DNA of 64,000 bases, from positions 1,054,001-1,118,000 of the forward strand of contig OZ007016.1 of NCBI GenBank assembly GCA_963931445.1, in the 5' to 3' direction. The DNA comes from CALXVA01 sp944393025. Its GTDB lineage: Bacteria; Bacillota; Clostridia; TANB77; CAG-508. The translations under genes and the position numbers were made by a program. Positions 45,060-55,205 of the stretch are shown in pieces; the first letter of the stretch is position 1; every line of letters starts with the position of its first letter. The notes under the pieces were generated by a model. That model ran no database searches. It was given only the letters and a program-made list of their open reading frames with translations, and was not told the DNA's origin.

Positions 45060-45728
45060 CTATTTCTTTGTCATTATATGAATATTACCAATATCCGCTT
45101 CTAACTCTCTTGTAACAATGTTTTGTATTTGTGCTATTTCTTCTTTTTCAAGTTTTTCTCCTTTAACAATAATATTTATACTTTCTCCATTTACAAATAT
45201 AATTAAGTCTTCTATACCTTTAGTCTTTATTAAATTTTCAGCTATCATTATTGCATTTTGTTCATCATTTAATTTTGTTATTTCTTCTTGTGCTGTTTTC
45301 TTTTGTGTTTCACTTACATTGGAATTATTTAAAATATCTTGGTAGTTTTCTATTCTTTGTGAATATACTGTTTGCCTTTCTAATTTTGATGATGTAAAAT
45401 AATCATTTATATTATTTGATGTAGTTTGTGTTTCCTCCTCATCTATTGATTTTTCTTCTTTTTTATCTAAAATTTCGTTACTATCTATAGTATTAGTATT
45501 TTCTGTACTATTTAATATATTATTAAATTCTTCATTAACTATATTTGCACTTACAAGTTTAGCATCTCCTATACTTGCCATTTCTTCTGAATCTGCAATT
45601 GCACTTGCTTGAAGTGAATTATTATTTTCATTATTAGTATAGCTTAGGTATCCTGCTGCTATTATCATAAGCCCTGTAACAAATACAACTATTTGATTTT
45701 TTTTAAATATATTCATAACTAATTTCAT
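45060..45728 (-). CDS. spoIIIAH: Stage III sporulation protein AH
   Basis: About 218-222 residues. A membrane helix (IVVFVTGLMIIAAGYLSY), a polar spacer of about 90 residues and a C-terminal ring-building domain (RQTVYSQRIENYQDILNNSN to IHIMTKK). In the mother-cell membrane it meets SpoIIQ across the intermembrane space in the feeding-tube complex. Two ATGs are possible: 45728, very close to the AAAGGA site, or 45716 (MNIFKKNQ), better matched to relatives. Last gene of the operon. Confidence 0.92.
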   Translation of the reverse strand: MKLVMNIFKKNQIVVFVTGLMIIAAGYLSYTNNENNNSLQASAIADSEEMASIGDAKLVSANIVNEEFNNILNSTENTNTIDSNEILDKKEEKSIDEEETQTTSNNINDYFTSSKLERQTVYSQRIENYQDILNNSNVSETQKKTAQEEITKLNDEQNAIMIAENLIKTKGIEDLIIFVNGESINIIVKGEKLEKEEIAQIQNIVTRELEADIGNIHIMTKK

Positions 45729-45747
45729 TCCTTTCTTTTCTTAAGCT

Positions 45748-46365
45748 TTATTTAGCCATTTCAAAAACTTGAATTTTATGTGTAGCAAGTCCTGTTACTG
45801 CTCCTACTGCTTGTATTATATTAGCTTTAACTGTAGCATTATTTGCTCCTTGAGCTGTTATAATAGCACCTTCTACAACAGGGCTTATAATACTTTGAGT
45901 TATAAGTTTTTTTCCATCATCAGTTTCTTCATATATAATCTCTTTTTTAGTATCTGTTTTATTAACTTTCCTAGTTCCTCCTTGACTGTCCGTTTCTTCT
46001 GTACTCTCTTGAGTTCCTTCTTCATTATATACAGGCATTGTTTTACTTGTTTGAGCATAAGTTATCATTACTTTTACATTACCTACACCACTTATATTAG
46101 ATAATATTTCTTCTAGTTCTAATACCATATTATCTTGAATTTGATAATTTAAATCTTCTTGATTAGTAATACTTGCTAACTTTTTATTTGCATCAATAAG
46201 TTGATTATCATATACATTATTTTTTTCATCAGTACTTATAATCATATTAATTACAATTATAGTTATAATCAATATAATTATGAATACTACTATATTTTCT
46301 ATTTTTCTTTTTTCTGATTTAGGTTCTTTTTTAGATAAAAACTTTTCTATTTTTTCTTTTAACAT
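45748..46365 (-). CDS. spoIIIAG: Stage III sporulation protein AG
   Basis: 205 residues: N-terminal cytoplasmic part, one membrane helix (IENIVVFIIILIITIIVINM), and a ring-building domain with LEEILSNISGVGNVKVMITY and VVEGAIITAQGANNATVKAN. It forms the large ring of the SpoIIIA channel. Typical length and position. Confidence 0.95.
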   Translation of the reverse strand: MLKEKIEKFLSKKEPKSEKRKIENIVVFIIILIITIIVINMIISTDEKNNVYDNQLIDANKKLASITNQEDLNYQIQDNMVLELEEILSNISGVGNVKVMITYAQTSKTMPVYNEEGTQESTEETDSQGGTRKVNKTDTKKEIIYEETDDGKKLITQSIISPVVEGAIITAQGANNATVKANIIQAVGAVTGLATHKIQVFEMAK

Positions 46366-46386
46366 ATTATTACCTTCCTCTATAAA

Positions 46387-47022
46387 TTAATTTATAATTA
46401 TATTATTTTTATCTATTTCATACCTTTGGTTAAGATATTCTTTTAATTCTTGTTTTTGAGTAAATGATAGCAAATTTTTATTATTACTATTTTCTTGTTC
46501 ATTATTTTGCACTATATCATTTGAAATATTTATTGTTATGTCATTTATTATTTCAATTTTCTCAATTTCGTTTTTTTCATCAGTATTTTCTTCTTTCATT
46601 ATATTTTCTGCATCTACTATAATTTTCTTTATTTTATAATTTTGGGTGTCTTCAATCTCTATATCTACATTTGTTACAACATAGCCTTTTTCTTCTATAT
46701 TTAATTTGATATCTTGTTTTATTCCAGATACATACATTTCCATAATATTATTTTCATTTTCTATTTCAATTTCATTTTGTGTTTTAATACTTTCTTCTGC
46801 TTGACTAATATATTCATCTAATTCTAATATTTCTGATACCGTAATCTCTTTTCCTGATATTTTTGTAATTATTGGATTTACTATAGTAAACATTACATAT
46901 ATACCTATAACTACTTTAATATATTTTTTGCAATTTCCTTCTGGTAATAGCATTTCTATAATTGTTCCAATTATTACTGCAATAATTATTGCTTCTGCCC
47001 AATTGCTTAACCAATTAATCAT
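46387..47022 (-). CDS. spoIIIAF: Stage III sporulation protein AF
   Basis: 211 residues with two N-terminal membrane helices (WLSNWAEAIIIAVIIGTIIE; KVVIGIYVMFTIVNPII) and a C-terminal ring-building-like domain ending LKEYLNQRYEIDKNNI. Component of the SpoIIIA complex. The middle is unusually Glu/Asn rich. Confidence 0.93.
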   Translation of the reverse strand: MINWLSNWAEAIIIAVIIGTIIEMLLPEGNCKKYIKVVIGIYVMFTIVNPIITKISGKEITVSEILELDEYISQAEESIKTQNEIEIENENNIMEMYVSGIKQDIKLNIEEKGYVVTNVDIEIEDTQNYKIKKIIVDAENIMKEENTDEKNEIEKIEIINDITINISNDIVQNNEQENSNNKNLLSFTQKQELKEYLNQRYEIDKNNIIIN

Positions 47023-47043
47023 TACCTCCCTCCTTATTTTTAC

Positions 47044-48202
47044 TTATCTATACATCATTCCACTATTAGATATTTTAATAACTAAAGTTGTTCCTATAAT
47101 AAACATTACAGATACACTACATAATATAGCTAAAAGTGTTTTAAAAGTATCTCCCATTTGTTCTAATAATGATATAATTTTGCTATCTGCTATAGGTTGG
47201 CATAATGCTGATCCTAAATAATATATTCCCATTAATACGGTTAACTTTATAATAGGCAATGCCACAATTCCTATTATTATAATAATTCCTATTATTCCTG
47301 TTGCATTTTTTAAAATTGAACTACAACCTATAACAGTATCTACTGCATCTCCTAAAATTTTACCTACAACTGGAATAAAACTAGACACTGCTGCTTTTGC
47401 AGTTTTTGCTGTTATTCCATCCACACTACTACTTAAACTTCCTTCTACAGATACTAAGCCTACAAATATAGTTAAAATTACTCCTAATACCCATATTACA
47501 CTATTTTTAAAAAACTTTGATAACTTATCTATCTGAATTTTATCAGATATTTTTGATATTATTCCTAAAGATGTAGATATTAGCACAAGTGGTATTATTA
47601 TTCCTGTTATAAAATTTCCCATGAATGTTATTACAAAAATTAATATTGGTTGCATTAGGTTTGCAGACGCAATATTACCAGTTGTCAGCATAAGTGTTAT
47701 TACAATAGGAATTAATGTGTTCATAAAGTTTACTAGATTTTGTATAGAGTCTTTTACCATATCTAAAATTTGTACAAAATTAGTCATAATAAGTGTTACA
47801 ATAAGAATATATTGTACATAATATGTAATTTGAGAAATACTTTTGTTTTCTAAACCTTCGCTTATGTTTTTTAAAATGCTATGTATAATAATTATTATAC
47901 ATATACTTCCTAATATTTTTATTGTATCAAATACTTCTCTACCGAACTAAATTTGTTATACTGCTTATAATTGATTTATTATCTATATTTCCAGATATGG
48001 CAGATGAAAATAGTTCTCCTATATCAATATCTTTATATACATCTTTTGTGTATTTATCAGCTTCTTTAATAAAAGAATTAATCCCTAATGTTTCTTGTTG
48101 TGATTGTATTATACTTTCTTGGCTTACAATTTCATTTTGTGCATATACTATGTTTGGAATAAATATTATTAGTAACAATAAAATAATAATTATTTTTTTC
48201 AT
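47044..48202 (-). CDS. spoIIIAE: Stage III sporulation protein AE, read across a +1 shift at CGG
   Basis: 385 residues: a signal-like N-terminus (MKKIIIILLLLIIFIPNIVY) and about eight membrane helices with VGKILGDAVDTVIGCSSILK as the conserved core. Likely the membrane channel part of SpoIIIA. The first 86 codons are joined to the rest at the in-frame CGG whose first base is 47944 (GTT CGG TAG): skipping C reads NLVGREVFDTIKILG, the expected family sequence. Normal reading ends at once. The span is one base over a multiple of three. Confidence 0.92.
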
Positions 48203-48274
48203 TTGATTACCTTTCTATGTAAATTTATTAGTATATTGGGTATATGTGCATTTTGATTTACAAATATGTATAGT

Positions 48275-48661
48275 CTAAGGTAAAATTTCTACAACAGTTT
48301 CTAATAAACTAGATATTATTGGTATTGACATAGATACTATAATTACTTTTCCACCCATATCTATTTTATTAGCAATAGCAGTTTCTCCGGTATCTTTGCT
48401 TATACTTACTGCAAATTCTGTTAAAAAGGCTATTCCTGTAATTTTTATTAATAGTTTTAAAAATTCATTATTTATTGATGTTTTATTAGATATAGATACT
48501 AATAAATTAATTATTCCTTCTATTTTGTCTATAACAAATAATAAAATAATTGCACCTGCTAATAAAGATATGTATAATGTAAATTCTGGTTTATATTGTT
48601 TTACTATTATAATAATTATTAAAGATATTAATCCAACTCCAATTATTTTAATAATATCCAT
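48275..48661 (-). CDS. spoIIIAD: Stage III sporulation protein AD
   Basis: 128 residues with four membrane helices, KIIGVGLISLIIIIIVKQYK start and FAVSISKDTGETAIANKIDM, the conserved SpoIIIAD stretch. Acts in the membrane part of the complex. Confidence 0.94.
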   Translation of the reverse strand: MDIIKIIGVGLISLIIIIIVKQYKPEFTLYISLLAGAIILLFVIDKIEGIINLLVSISNKTSINNEFLKLLIKITGIAFLTEFAVSISKDTGETAIANKIDMGGKVIIVSMSIPIISSLLETVVEILP

Positions 48662-48687
48662 AGTTTTTCCCCTTTATAGAAAATATA

Positions 48688-48882
48688 TTATAATCCAAAC
48701 ATTGTCCTTACTGAATCAAATAATGTACTTATTTCTTTTATTACTAATGTTAGTACTATAACTAATCCTGCAAGTGTTGTCATCATAGCCTGATCTTCTC
48801 TTCCTGCTCTAACTAATACTTGATGAAGAACTGCTACTAAAATTCCTATTGCAGCAATTTTAAATAATAAATCAATGTTCAT
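48688..48882 (-). CDS. spoIIIAC: Stage III sporulation protein AC
   Basis: 64 residues, two helices, with LFKIAAIGILVAVLHQVLVR and AGREDQAMMTTLAGLVIVL, the invariant SpoIIIAC sequence. Paired with AD. Confidence 0.96.
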   Translation of the reverse strand: MNIDLLFKIAAIGILVAVLHQVLVRAGREDQAMMTTLAGLVIVLTLVIKEISTLFDSVRTMFGL

Positions 48883-48919
48883 ATTTTCAATCCCTTTCTT
48901 ATAAGATTACTTTAACCTT

Positions 48920-49429
48920 TTAAGCAAATATAATAACTATTGCTAAACCTATTACACCTCCCAATGTTTTATATAGTTTTTCATTTTTTTGTTTTTCTTT
49001 TTCTGCATTTTCTATTTGATTATTTAAAAAATTTTGTACTAATTTTATTTCACTAACTTGTCCTTCTAAATCTGTTTTTCCCAGCATCTTTCCTAGTGAT
49101 TTAATTATATTTTTATCTTCGTTATTTAAGCTTGTTTCCGATTTATCTATGGCTTTTTCCCATGCTTCTCCAGCTGACATGTTTTTCATATATATAGAAG
49201 CTGTTTTAAATATATCGCCAATTTTTCCATTTATGTTATTTCCAATTTGAATAAAAGTATCTGGAACTGATTCGTATGTAAATTTAATTTTAGTTAAGAA
49301 CATATTTAATCCATTTTTTACTTCTCGCAATTCAGTTACTCTATTTGAATATTTTTTAGAAATTATTTTTCCAGCACTTAAACTTGCATAAAATATTAAA
49401 AATAAAATAAAAGTTTTAATAAAAAACAT
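48920..49429 (-). CDS. spoIIIAB: Stage III sporulation protein AB
   Basis: 169 residues: one helix at each end and a helical middle with FKTASIYMKNMSAGEAWEKA. Resembles type II secretion F proteins. Typical length. 69 bases after spoIIIAA. Confidence 0.94.
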   Translation of the reverse strand: MFFIKTFILFLIFYASLSAGKIISKKYSNRVTELREVKNGLNMFLTKIKFTYESVPDTFIQIGNNINGKIGDIFKTASIYMKNMSAGEAWEKAIDKSETSLNNEDKNIIKSLGKMLGKTDLEGQVSEIKLVQNFLNNQIENAEKEKQKNEKLYKTLGGVIGLAIVIIFA

Positions 49430-49498
49430 TTTTTCGCCTCCTTATATTATTAAAATAAATGTATTGTAATATTAATTTTTTAGCACTAATCTATTAAA

Positions 49499-50397
49499 CT
49501 ACTTACTATAAATTAATTTAACTTTTCTATTTGCTTCAAGTAAAATTATTTTTTCTATTAGCCCTAAATTATATAATTTGCATAAAATTGGATTTAAGGT
49601 GATATCTTCTAAACTATTTCCATGTGCTGTAAATATACCTTTTACGCCTGAAGTTACAGCATAATTAATAGCATCAATATCTTCTTTAGTTCCTATTTCA
49701 TCAACCGCAATTACTTTTGGATTCATTGAACGAATTAGCATTTTAATCCCAATGTCTTTCGGAATATTATCTAAAATATCTACTCTTTTTCCTAAATCAT
49801 TTTGTGGTATTCCTTTATACATAGCTGCAATCTCGCCTCTTTCGTCAACAACACCAACATTTATTCCTTTAAACTTATATTCTTCTATTCCACTACTTAT
49901 ATTTCTTATAGCATCTCTTAATATAGTAGTTTTACCCATTCCTGGTGGAGATAATATAACTGTATTGTATATTGTATTTTCGCTTAAATTTAATATATAT
50001 GGTAATATGGTTTTACTGCAATTAATTATTTGCTTTGATATTCTAAAATTCAAGCTATATATATATGAAATATTTATAACCTGTCCATCTTTTATAACTA
50101 CATTTCCTGTAATTCCGAACTCTATGTCCGTCCTTTTATTGTTATAAACCCATTACAAATTTGGTTTTGATATGTATATATTGAATTATCACAAATTCGT
50201 TGTAATATTTCTAATATTTCGTTTGTATTTGCTATATGATTCACTTCATATTCATCTTGTCCTATTTTTAACAAAACCTTTTTATTCGTTCGAATTCGTA
50301 TTTCTTCTAAATAATCTAGCTTATTTCCAAAATCCATTATTTTTTCTCTTATGCAAGTTTGAAAATATTCTAATACTTCTTTTACATTATTTATCAT
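49499..50397 (-). CDS. spoIIIAA: Stage III sporulation protein AA, read across two +1 shifts at CGG
   Basis: 299 residues, the operon's secretion-type ATPase. Walker A is LSPPGMGKTTILRDAIR and Walker B KVIAVDEIG. After ITIKGR the reading needs two one-base advances: at the in-frame CGG with first base 50130 (GGA CGG ACA TAG) and, in the new frame, at the CGG with first base 50117 (GTT CGG AAT). Skipping both C residues gives KGGHRVGITGNVVIKDGQ, the universally conserved SpoIIIAA block. The span is two bases over a multiple of three, as predicted. Two sites within 14 bases in one gene is the clearest single case of the CGG pattern. Confidence 0.93.
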
Positions 50398-50411
50398 TTA
50401 ATTTTCCTCAC

Positions 50412-50455
50412 AAAAAATACAACATATATATTTAATATATATGCTGTATTTTTTT
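50412..50455 (-). terminator. stem-loop separating the 50495 gene from spoIIIAA
   Basis: AAAAAATACAACATATATAT pairs with ATATATATGCTGTATTTTTT with a single mismatch. T-rich on both sides. Confidence 0.7.
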
Positions 50456-50494
50456 GTTTTAGAACTATTTTTATTTAATTTATATTATTCTTCT

Positions 50495-51967
50495 TTATCT
50501 TGATATCATACTTTCAATTTGTTGTTGCATTTCCAATCGATTTTGAATTTCTTGTTGTTGAATTTCTGCTTGACTCTGCATTTCTTGCATTAACTCTGTC
50601 ATTTTTATACCTTGATATATTCCAATAGGAAACCATGTTATAATTGGATTTACCATTTCTGTATCAAAGCCAATTCTTACCATTTGCTCATTATTTACCT
50701 CTACTATTCTATTTCCAAGTTGTTCAAAAAATTGAACTATTTGTTCTGCTGAATAATTGTTTAATATAACTGCTTCATTTTCTCCAAATGAAGTTATATT
50801 TGTATCTCCTCCAAAAGTCACATTATTATTCATTGAATATTTCATTTTTAATTCATCTGCATCAATATTTATTATAATATCTTCTGTAACACTATTTGTA
50901 TTTAATCCTGAATAATTTGCTTCTAATTTCATTACTTCTACTGAAGATACTTTTACAGATAGTATATATGATAATGTATTTGAATTTTCTTCTTTTAATA
51001 AATCTATAACTAATTCATCTGATGTTATTGAAACTTTGTTTACTACACCATTTGTTTTTGTTAAACTAATTTGTATACTTCCTTCTTCAACTTCTTCTTC
51101 TGATATAGCAGTAATTGCTCTTTCTATATCTTCTTTAGTTAAAGTAGTAGTGTAATATTCATTTGTAGATTCTACTTCTTGCATCATTGAATTTATCTTA
51201 TCAATTGCTACTTGGTCATTTTTTAAAATATCCAAAATTTGCAAATACATACTTTTTAAATCTTCATATGTTAGTTCTAGTTTATATGTTGTAGAACCAT
51301 CTTCATTTTCTGTCTGTGAAAATTTTTCTTCTCCTATACCATTATATACTGGTAAAATATAGTTGTTTTGTATATAACGAATTTCTTCCTCTGTTAAAGA
51401 CATTTCTTTAAGTTCTATTTTATCTGGTATTTGGCTTACATCATATACACCGAATTTTCTGGCTAATTCTTTTAAATTATTGTTTTCAAATGCTAGATAA
51501 TTTGTCATAATCTTATCTGATTGTAATCCATAAATATCTCCATCTCTTTTAAACTTAATTGGAAAAGACTCCGTATCTGTATATTTTAAAGTTATTTCTT
51601 CTTCAATTTTTTTATTTGGATTATCTATTTTTCCATTAAACTGTATTGTTGTATTGTTTCCTGCCTCTAATAGTGATTGAACTTTTTTACTTAATTCATC
51701 ATTTGATATATTGGTTAATATTTGTACATTTGCATTAATACTTCCATTATTTGTATATGCAGTATTATTCTTTTTTTCAAAGTAATTATTTAGTGTGCTT
51801 GTTACAAAACCGGATTTTTCATTTCCTATTTTTAATGCATATTTTGCAAATCTTTCTTTTTCAGATAAAAATGTATCTGTTGCAAAATATATGTATGCAA
51901 AAATTCCTCCTATTAATGCTATTACAAGTAGTACTATGATTGTAATTAGTAAACCTTTTTTCTTCAT
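50495..51967 (-). CDS. Unknown anchored extracytoplasmic protein (DUF6583-like)
   Basis: 490 residues: an N-terminal membrane anchor (LLITIIVLLVIALIGGIFAY), then a large beta-rich extracytoplasmic region with many Asn/Thr/Glu, and a Gln-rich coiled C-terminus (MQSQAEIQQQEIQNRLEMQQ). I think it belongs to a Clostridia family listed as DUF6583, low certainty. Function unknown. Confidence 0.6.
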   Translation of the reverse strand: MKKKGLLITIIVLLVIALIGGIFAYIYFATDTFLSEKERFAKYALKIGNEKSGFVTSTLNNYFEKKNNTAYTNNGSINANVQILTNISNDELSKKVQSLLEAGNNTTIQFNGKIDNPNKKIEEEITLKYTDTESFPIKFKRDGDIYGLQSDKIMTNYLAFENNNLKELARKFGVYDVSQIPDKIELKEMSLTEEEIRYIQNNYILPVYNGIGEEKFSQTENEDGSTTYKLELTYEDLKSMYLQILDILKNDQVAIDKINSMMQEVESTNEYYTTTLTKEDIERAITAISEEEVEEGSIQISLTKTNGVVNKVSITSDELVIDLLKEENSNTLSYILSVKVSSVEVMKLEANYSGLNTNSVTEDIIINIDADELKMKYSMNNNVTFGGDTNITSFGENEAVILNNYSAEQIVQFFEQLGNRIVEVNNEQMVRIGFDTEMVNPIITWFPIGIYQGIKMTELMQEMQSQAEIQQQEIQNRLEMQQQIESMISR

Positions 51968-52028
51968 AATTTTCCCCTTTCATTTGTAAAATAAATATAA
52001 TATTTTTTAAAATTTAAAATCTATTTAA

Positions 52029-52754
52029 TTATTCTTCCCAATTGTGATATACATTCATAACATCATCTAAATCTTCTAAATTGTCAAGTAATCTTTGCAT
52101 TTTTTCTCCATCTTTTTCATCTAATTTAATATATGTAGATGGTACCATCTGAATTTCTGCTTCTAAAAATTCTAAACCATTTTGTTCTAAAGCTTCTCTT
52201 ACAGTTCCAAAATCTTCTGGTGTAGTTGTAATTTCATAACATTCATCTGTTGCTTCAAAATCTTCTGCTCCATTATCTAAAGCAAGCATCATCATATCAT
52301 CTTCTGATAAATTTGTAGTAGTTCTATCTATAACTATTACACCTTTTTTTGAAAATAAATATGATACACATCCTGAAGTTCCTAAATTTCCTCCTGCTTT
52401 ATCAAAAGCATGTCTTACATCTGCAGCTGTTCTATTTTTATTATCTGTACTTGCTTCTACAATAACTGCAACTCCATTTGTTCCATAACCTTCATAGGTA
52501 ATTTCTTCATAATTTTCGTTATTTCCTGCTCCTGAAGCTTTTTTTATTGCATTATTTATTGTATCATTTGGCATATTATTTGCCTTACATTTTGCTATTA
52601 CATCTTTAAGTTTTGAATTACCAGCCGGATCAGGACCTCCCTGTTTTACTGCTATTAATAATTCTCTACCTAACTTTGTAAATATTTTTCCTCTTGCTGC
52701 ATCTGCTTTTCCTTTTTTAGCTTGAATATTATGCCATTTGCTATGTCCTGACAT
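52029..52754 (-). CDS. yebC: YebC/PmpR family translation/transcription regulator
   Basis: 241 residues, complete. MSGHSKWHNIQAKKGKADAA, RGKIFTKLGRELLIAVKQGG and EGYGTNGVAVIVEASTDNKN are invariant. Recent work gives some YebC proteins a role in resolving ribosome stalls, which would be interesting with regard to CGG, but that link is inference. AGGAGGAATT precedes the ATG. Confidence 0.95.
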   Translation of the reverse strand: MSGHSKWHNIQAKKGKADAARGKIFTKLGRELLIAVKQGGPDPAGNSKLKDVIAKCKANNMPNDTINNAIKKASGAGNNENYEEITYEGYGTNGVAVIVEASTDNKNRTAADVRHAFDKAGGNLGTSGCVSYLFSKKGVIVIDRTTTNLSEDDMMMLALDNGAEDFEATDECYEITTTPEDFGTVREALEQNGLEFLEAEIQMVPSTYIKLDEKDGEKMQRLLDNLEDLDDVMNVYHNWEE

Positions 52755-52873
52755 TGATAATTCCTCCTTTTTATTTTACTTCAATTTCTATATTATCACA
52801 TTTTTTTTATTTTGTGTAGTAATTTTTTAAATTTTTGCTACAAATTTATTAATATAATAATATAATTTTAAAA

Positions 52874-53059
52874 TTCAAAACACTATATATTTTTTTTATA
52901 AATTTCTTGTTTTTTGTTGTCGCAACCAATTATTATGGAAATAAAAATGTTTTTTATTTCCATATAGACAGGAAGGTTGCTTCACTCGCACTCGCCAAAG
53001 GCTCGTTTAATCGCTACGCAAACTGCAAAATTTATAAAAAAAATATATAGTGTTTTGAA
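52874..53059. repeat. MITE-like element with 32-base perfect inverted ends
   Basis: TTCAAAACACTATATATTTT at 52874 continues to 52905 and is matched as a perfect inverted copy at 53028-53059. Inside are a TATGGAAATAAAAA/TTTTTTATTTCCATA hairpin, GCAACC/GGTTGC arms and an unusual GC-rich part (TCACTCGCACTCGCC). 186 bases, no coding capacity. It fills half of the 374-base gene-free stretch 52755-53128. Confidence 0.75.
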
Positions 53060-53128
53060 TTCTTTGGCTTTCTTTAACAAGTATTTAAAAAAGTTTAAAG
53101 AGGAACTCCTAAAAATAGGAATCCCTCT

Positions 53129-53660
53129 TTAGTCAATTTTTTCTATATCTATTCTAGCAGTAGGATATGTTATATTTTCTTGGGACAAACCTCCTAACTG
53201 TAATACATCTCCAGCATTCAATTTTAATATAACTGTACTTGTTAATGTTATTCTATTATTACTAATATTTTCCACAATTACTGGGCCTTCATTTAGTGTA
53301 TCACTAATTGGTGTACCATTTACTAACAAAATAGCATTAAAATTAAATGTACCAGTAGATTTTGCAATTCCTTCTAATTGATAAGAAATTTGATATATTC
53401 CATCCTCATTTATCATAATCTCATTTGAGCCAGGTGAATGACTTAATGCACTTCCTTCTACAATTTGATTTTCACTAAAATTAATTATAGCATTTCCTGT
53501 ATCTGTATTATCTCCGTGGTCTTGCTACAGTAACTAAAATATTTTTATTTTCCTTTATTGGATTATTGCAACTTATAAATATTATTAATGCAATTATTAA
53601 AAATATACAGGCAAATAATCCTGCTAATTTAACTAATAGACATATATTTTTATTACACAT
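53129..53660 (-). CDS. Anchored protein with BclA-C/TNF-like jelly-roll domain, read across a +1 shift at CGG
   Basis: About 177 residues. An N-terminal membrane anchor (LLVKLAGLFACIFLIIALII), then a C1q/TNF-like jelly roll (GIYQISYQLEGI, ILLVNGTPISDT, LKLNAGDVLQLGG) as in the C-terminal domain of the exosporium protein BclA. The frame moves at the in-frame CGG whose first base is 53516 (CCA CGG AGA TAA): skipping C gives RPGDNTDTGNAIINFSENQI. Normal reading stops two codons later. The span is one base over a multiple of three. Start at 53660 after AGGAGGAATT. Confidence 0.8.
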
Positions 53661-53723
53661 AAACAAATTCCTCCTTGTTATATAGTATGAAATTTGTTTA
53701 TATTTGTTAAATTGTGTAATTTA

Positions 53724-54386
53724 CTAATATATTAATCCTCCACCATAGTCATATACATCTAAATTTTTAAAATCCACTAATTTTAAGTTGTATTTGTTAA
53801 TATATTTTAATATTTCATTCTTAGATTCTAATCTCTCTATATCTCCAAAAAGTATAAACTTATCTTCAAATTCTAAAGTGGCTCCACCAATAAAGCCTTT
53901 CATTTTTGATATTGTTTTGTCTTTTCTTAATAACTTAATATTAGGCTCATCTATATATAATGAATCTATGTTATTATCATTTAGTATTTTTGATATATTT
54001 TTATCTGTTGTAATACATGCTCTACTATTTAATACAGCTATTGAACATTTTGTATACCCTTGATTTACTATCAAATTAGGTTCTATGCTTTTATCTGTAT
54101 ATTTACTTCCAATTATTTTATCTCCTATTTGACATACATTATATTTAATATCATTAGGATAATTTTTGCCAACTATTGAATTTCCTGTTTTAAAGGAAGG
54201 TTCAATTATTAATGAATTTGGTGCACATATAACTTGATTATTTATTTTGCAATAAAATATATCACAATGCCCTGATATTTCCTCATAAACATCATCTGAT
54301 AATGGTAATTTTATTACATTAAATAATTTGTTTAAGTACTCATATTCTATATTTCTTAGTCTTGAATCTATAATTAAATTTTTCAT
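53724..54386 (-). CDS. DUF6873 family GME-fold protein
   Basis: 220 residues. KNLIIDSRLRNIEYEYLNKL, GHCDIFYCKINNQVICAPN, and C-terminal VYDYGGGLIY agree with a Clostridia family described as having an amidinotransferase/GME fold. Catalytic role not known. Ten bases downstream of the alarmone synthetase, so probably co-transcribed. Confidence 0.75.
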   Translation of the reverse strand: MKNLIIDSRLRNIEYEYLNKLFNVIKLPLSDDVYEEISGHCDIFYCKINNQVICAPNSLIIEPSFKTGNSIVGKNYPNDIKYNVCQIGDKIIGSKYTDKSIEPNLIVNQGYTKCSIAVLNSRACITTDKNISKILNDNNIDSLYIDEPNIKLLRKDKTISKMKGFIGGATLEFEDKFILFGDIERLESKNEILKYINKYNLKLVDFKNLDVYDYGGGLIY

Positions 54387-54395
54387 TTATTTCAC

Positions 54396-55181
54396 CTATG
54401 TTGCTATATTTTCACTAATCATAAGCCCAGAATACACAGTAGAATATTCTGTTGTTATTTCTTTTAATAATTTTTCTTCTTCTCTCATTAAATCCTTGCC
54501 TAAATGTGACATTCTTCTATCAAGTTTTTGAGTCATTTTAGCACATTCTTTTAATTCTTTTTTTATTCCTTTTGGAACTTGCTTATCATATTTATAATTT
54601 ATTTTATGTTCCAAGCTAGCCCAAAAATCCATAGCCATAGTTCTTATTTGAATTTCCACTTTAACATCTATAATACCTACAGATAAACTAACTGGAACAG
54701 AAACTATTAAATGATAAGCTGTATAGCCACTTTCTTTTGGTTCAGATACATAATCTTTCTTTTTAATAACTGTTATATCCGGCATATTCTCTAGCATTTC
54801 TACTAATTTGTATATATCTGGTATAAAGGAACATATTATACGCATTCCAGCTACATCATTAATATTTTTAACTAAATTTTCATATGTAGGATCTAATCCT
54901 TTTTTATTAAGTTTTCTATTAATACTTTCCTTACTCTTTATTCTAGTACTAATATGTTCTATTGGATTATATCTATGTAAAGTCTTAAATTCATTATTTA
55001 TAATTTCCATTTTAGTTTCTAGCTGTTTTAATGCAGCTGTATACATAAGAGTTAATCTCTTATATTCCATGTCTTCTTGCAGTTTACTTTCCTCTTTAAC
55101 TATCATCTTATCTATAATAATCAACTCCCTTCGTATATATTTATACAATAGTTTTATGTCCTTTATGTGTAAATTTACCAT
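54396..55181 (-). CDS. Small alarmone synthetase (RelA/SpoT synthetase domain)
   Basis: About 261 residues with only the (p)ppGpp synthetase domain: NDVAGMRIICSFIPDIY, SGYTAYHLIVSVP and VEIQIRTMAMDFWASLEHK are the GTP- and ATP-binding motifs. It makes (p)ppGpp from GTP and ATP, without hydrolase or regulatory domains. The start is uncertain: the ATG at 55181 has a weak ribosome-binding site and GGGAG lies about 60 bases further in. Confidence 0.9.
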   Translation of the reverse strand: MVNLHIKDIKLLYKYIRRELIIIDKMIVKEESKLQEDMEYKRLTLMYTAALKQLETKMEIINNEFKTLHRYNPIEHISTRIKSKESINRKLNKKGLDPTYENLVKNINDVAGMRIICSFIPDIYKLVEMLENMPDITVIKKKDYVSEPKESGYTAYHLIVSVPVSLSVGIIDVKVEIQIRTMAMDFWASLEHKINYKYDKQVPKGIKKELKECAKMTQKLDRRMSHLGKDLMREEEKLLKEITTEYSTVYSGLMISENIAT

Positions 55182-55205
55182 TATTTTGAAGTTTTTTATT
55201 ATATT

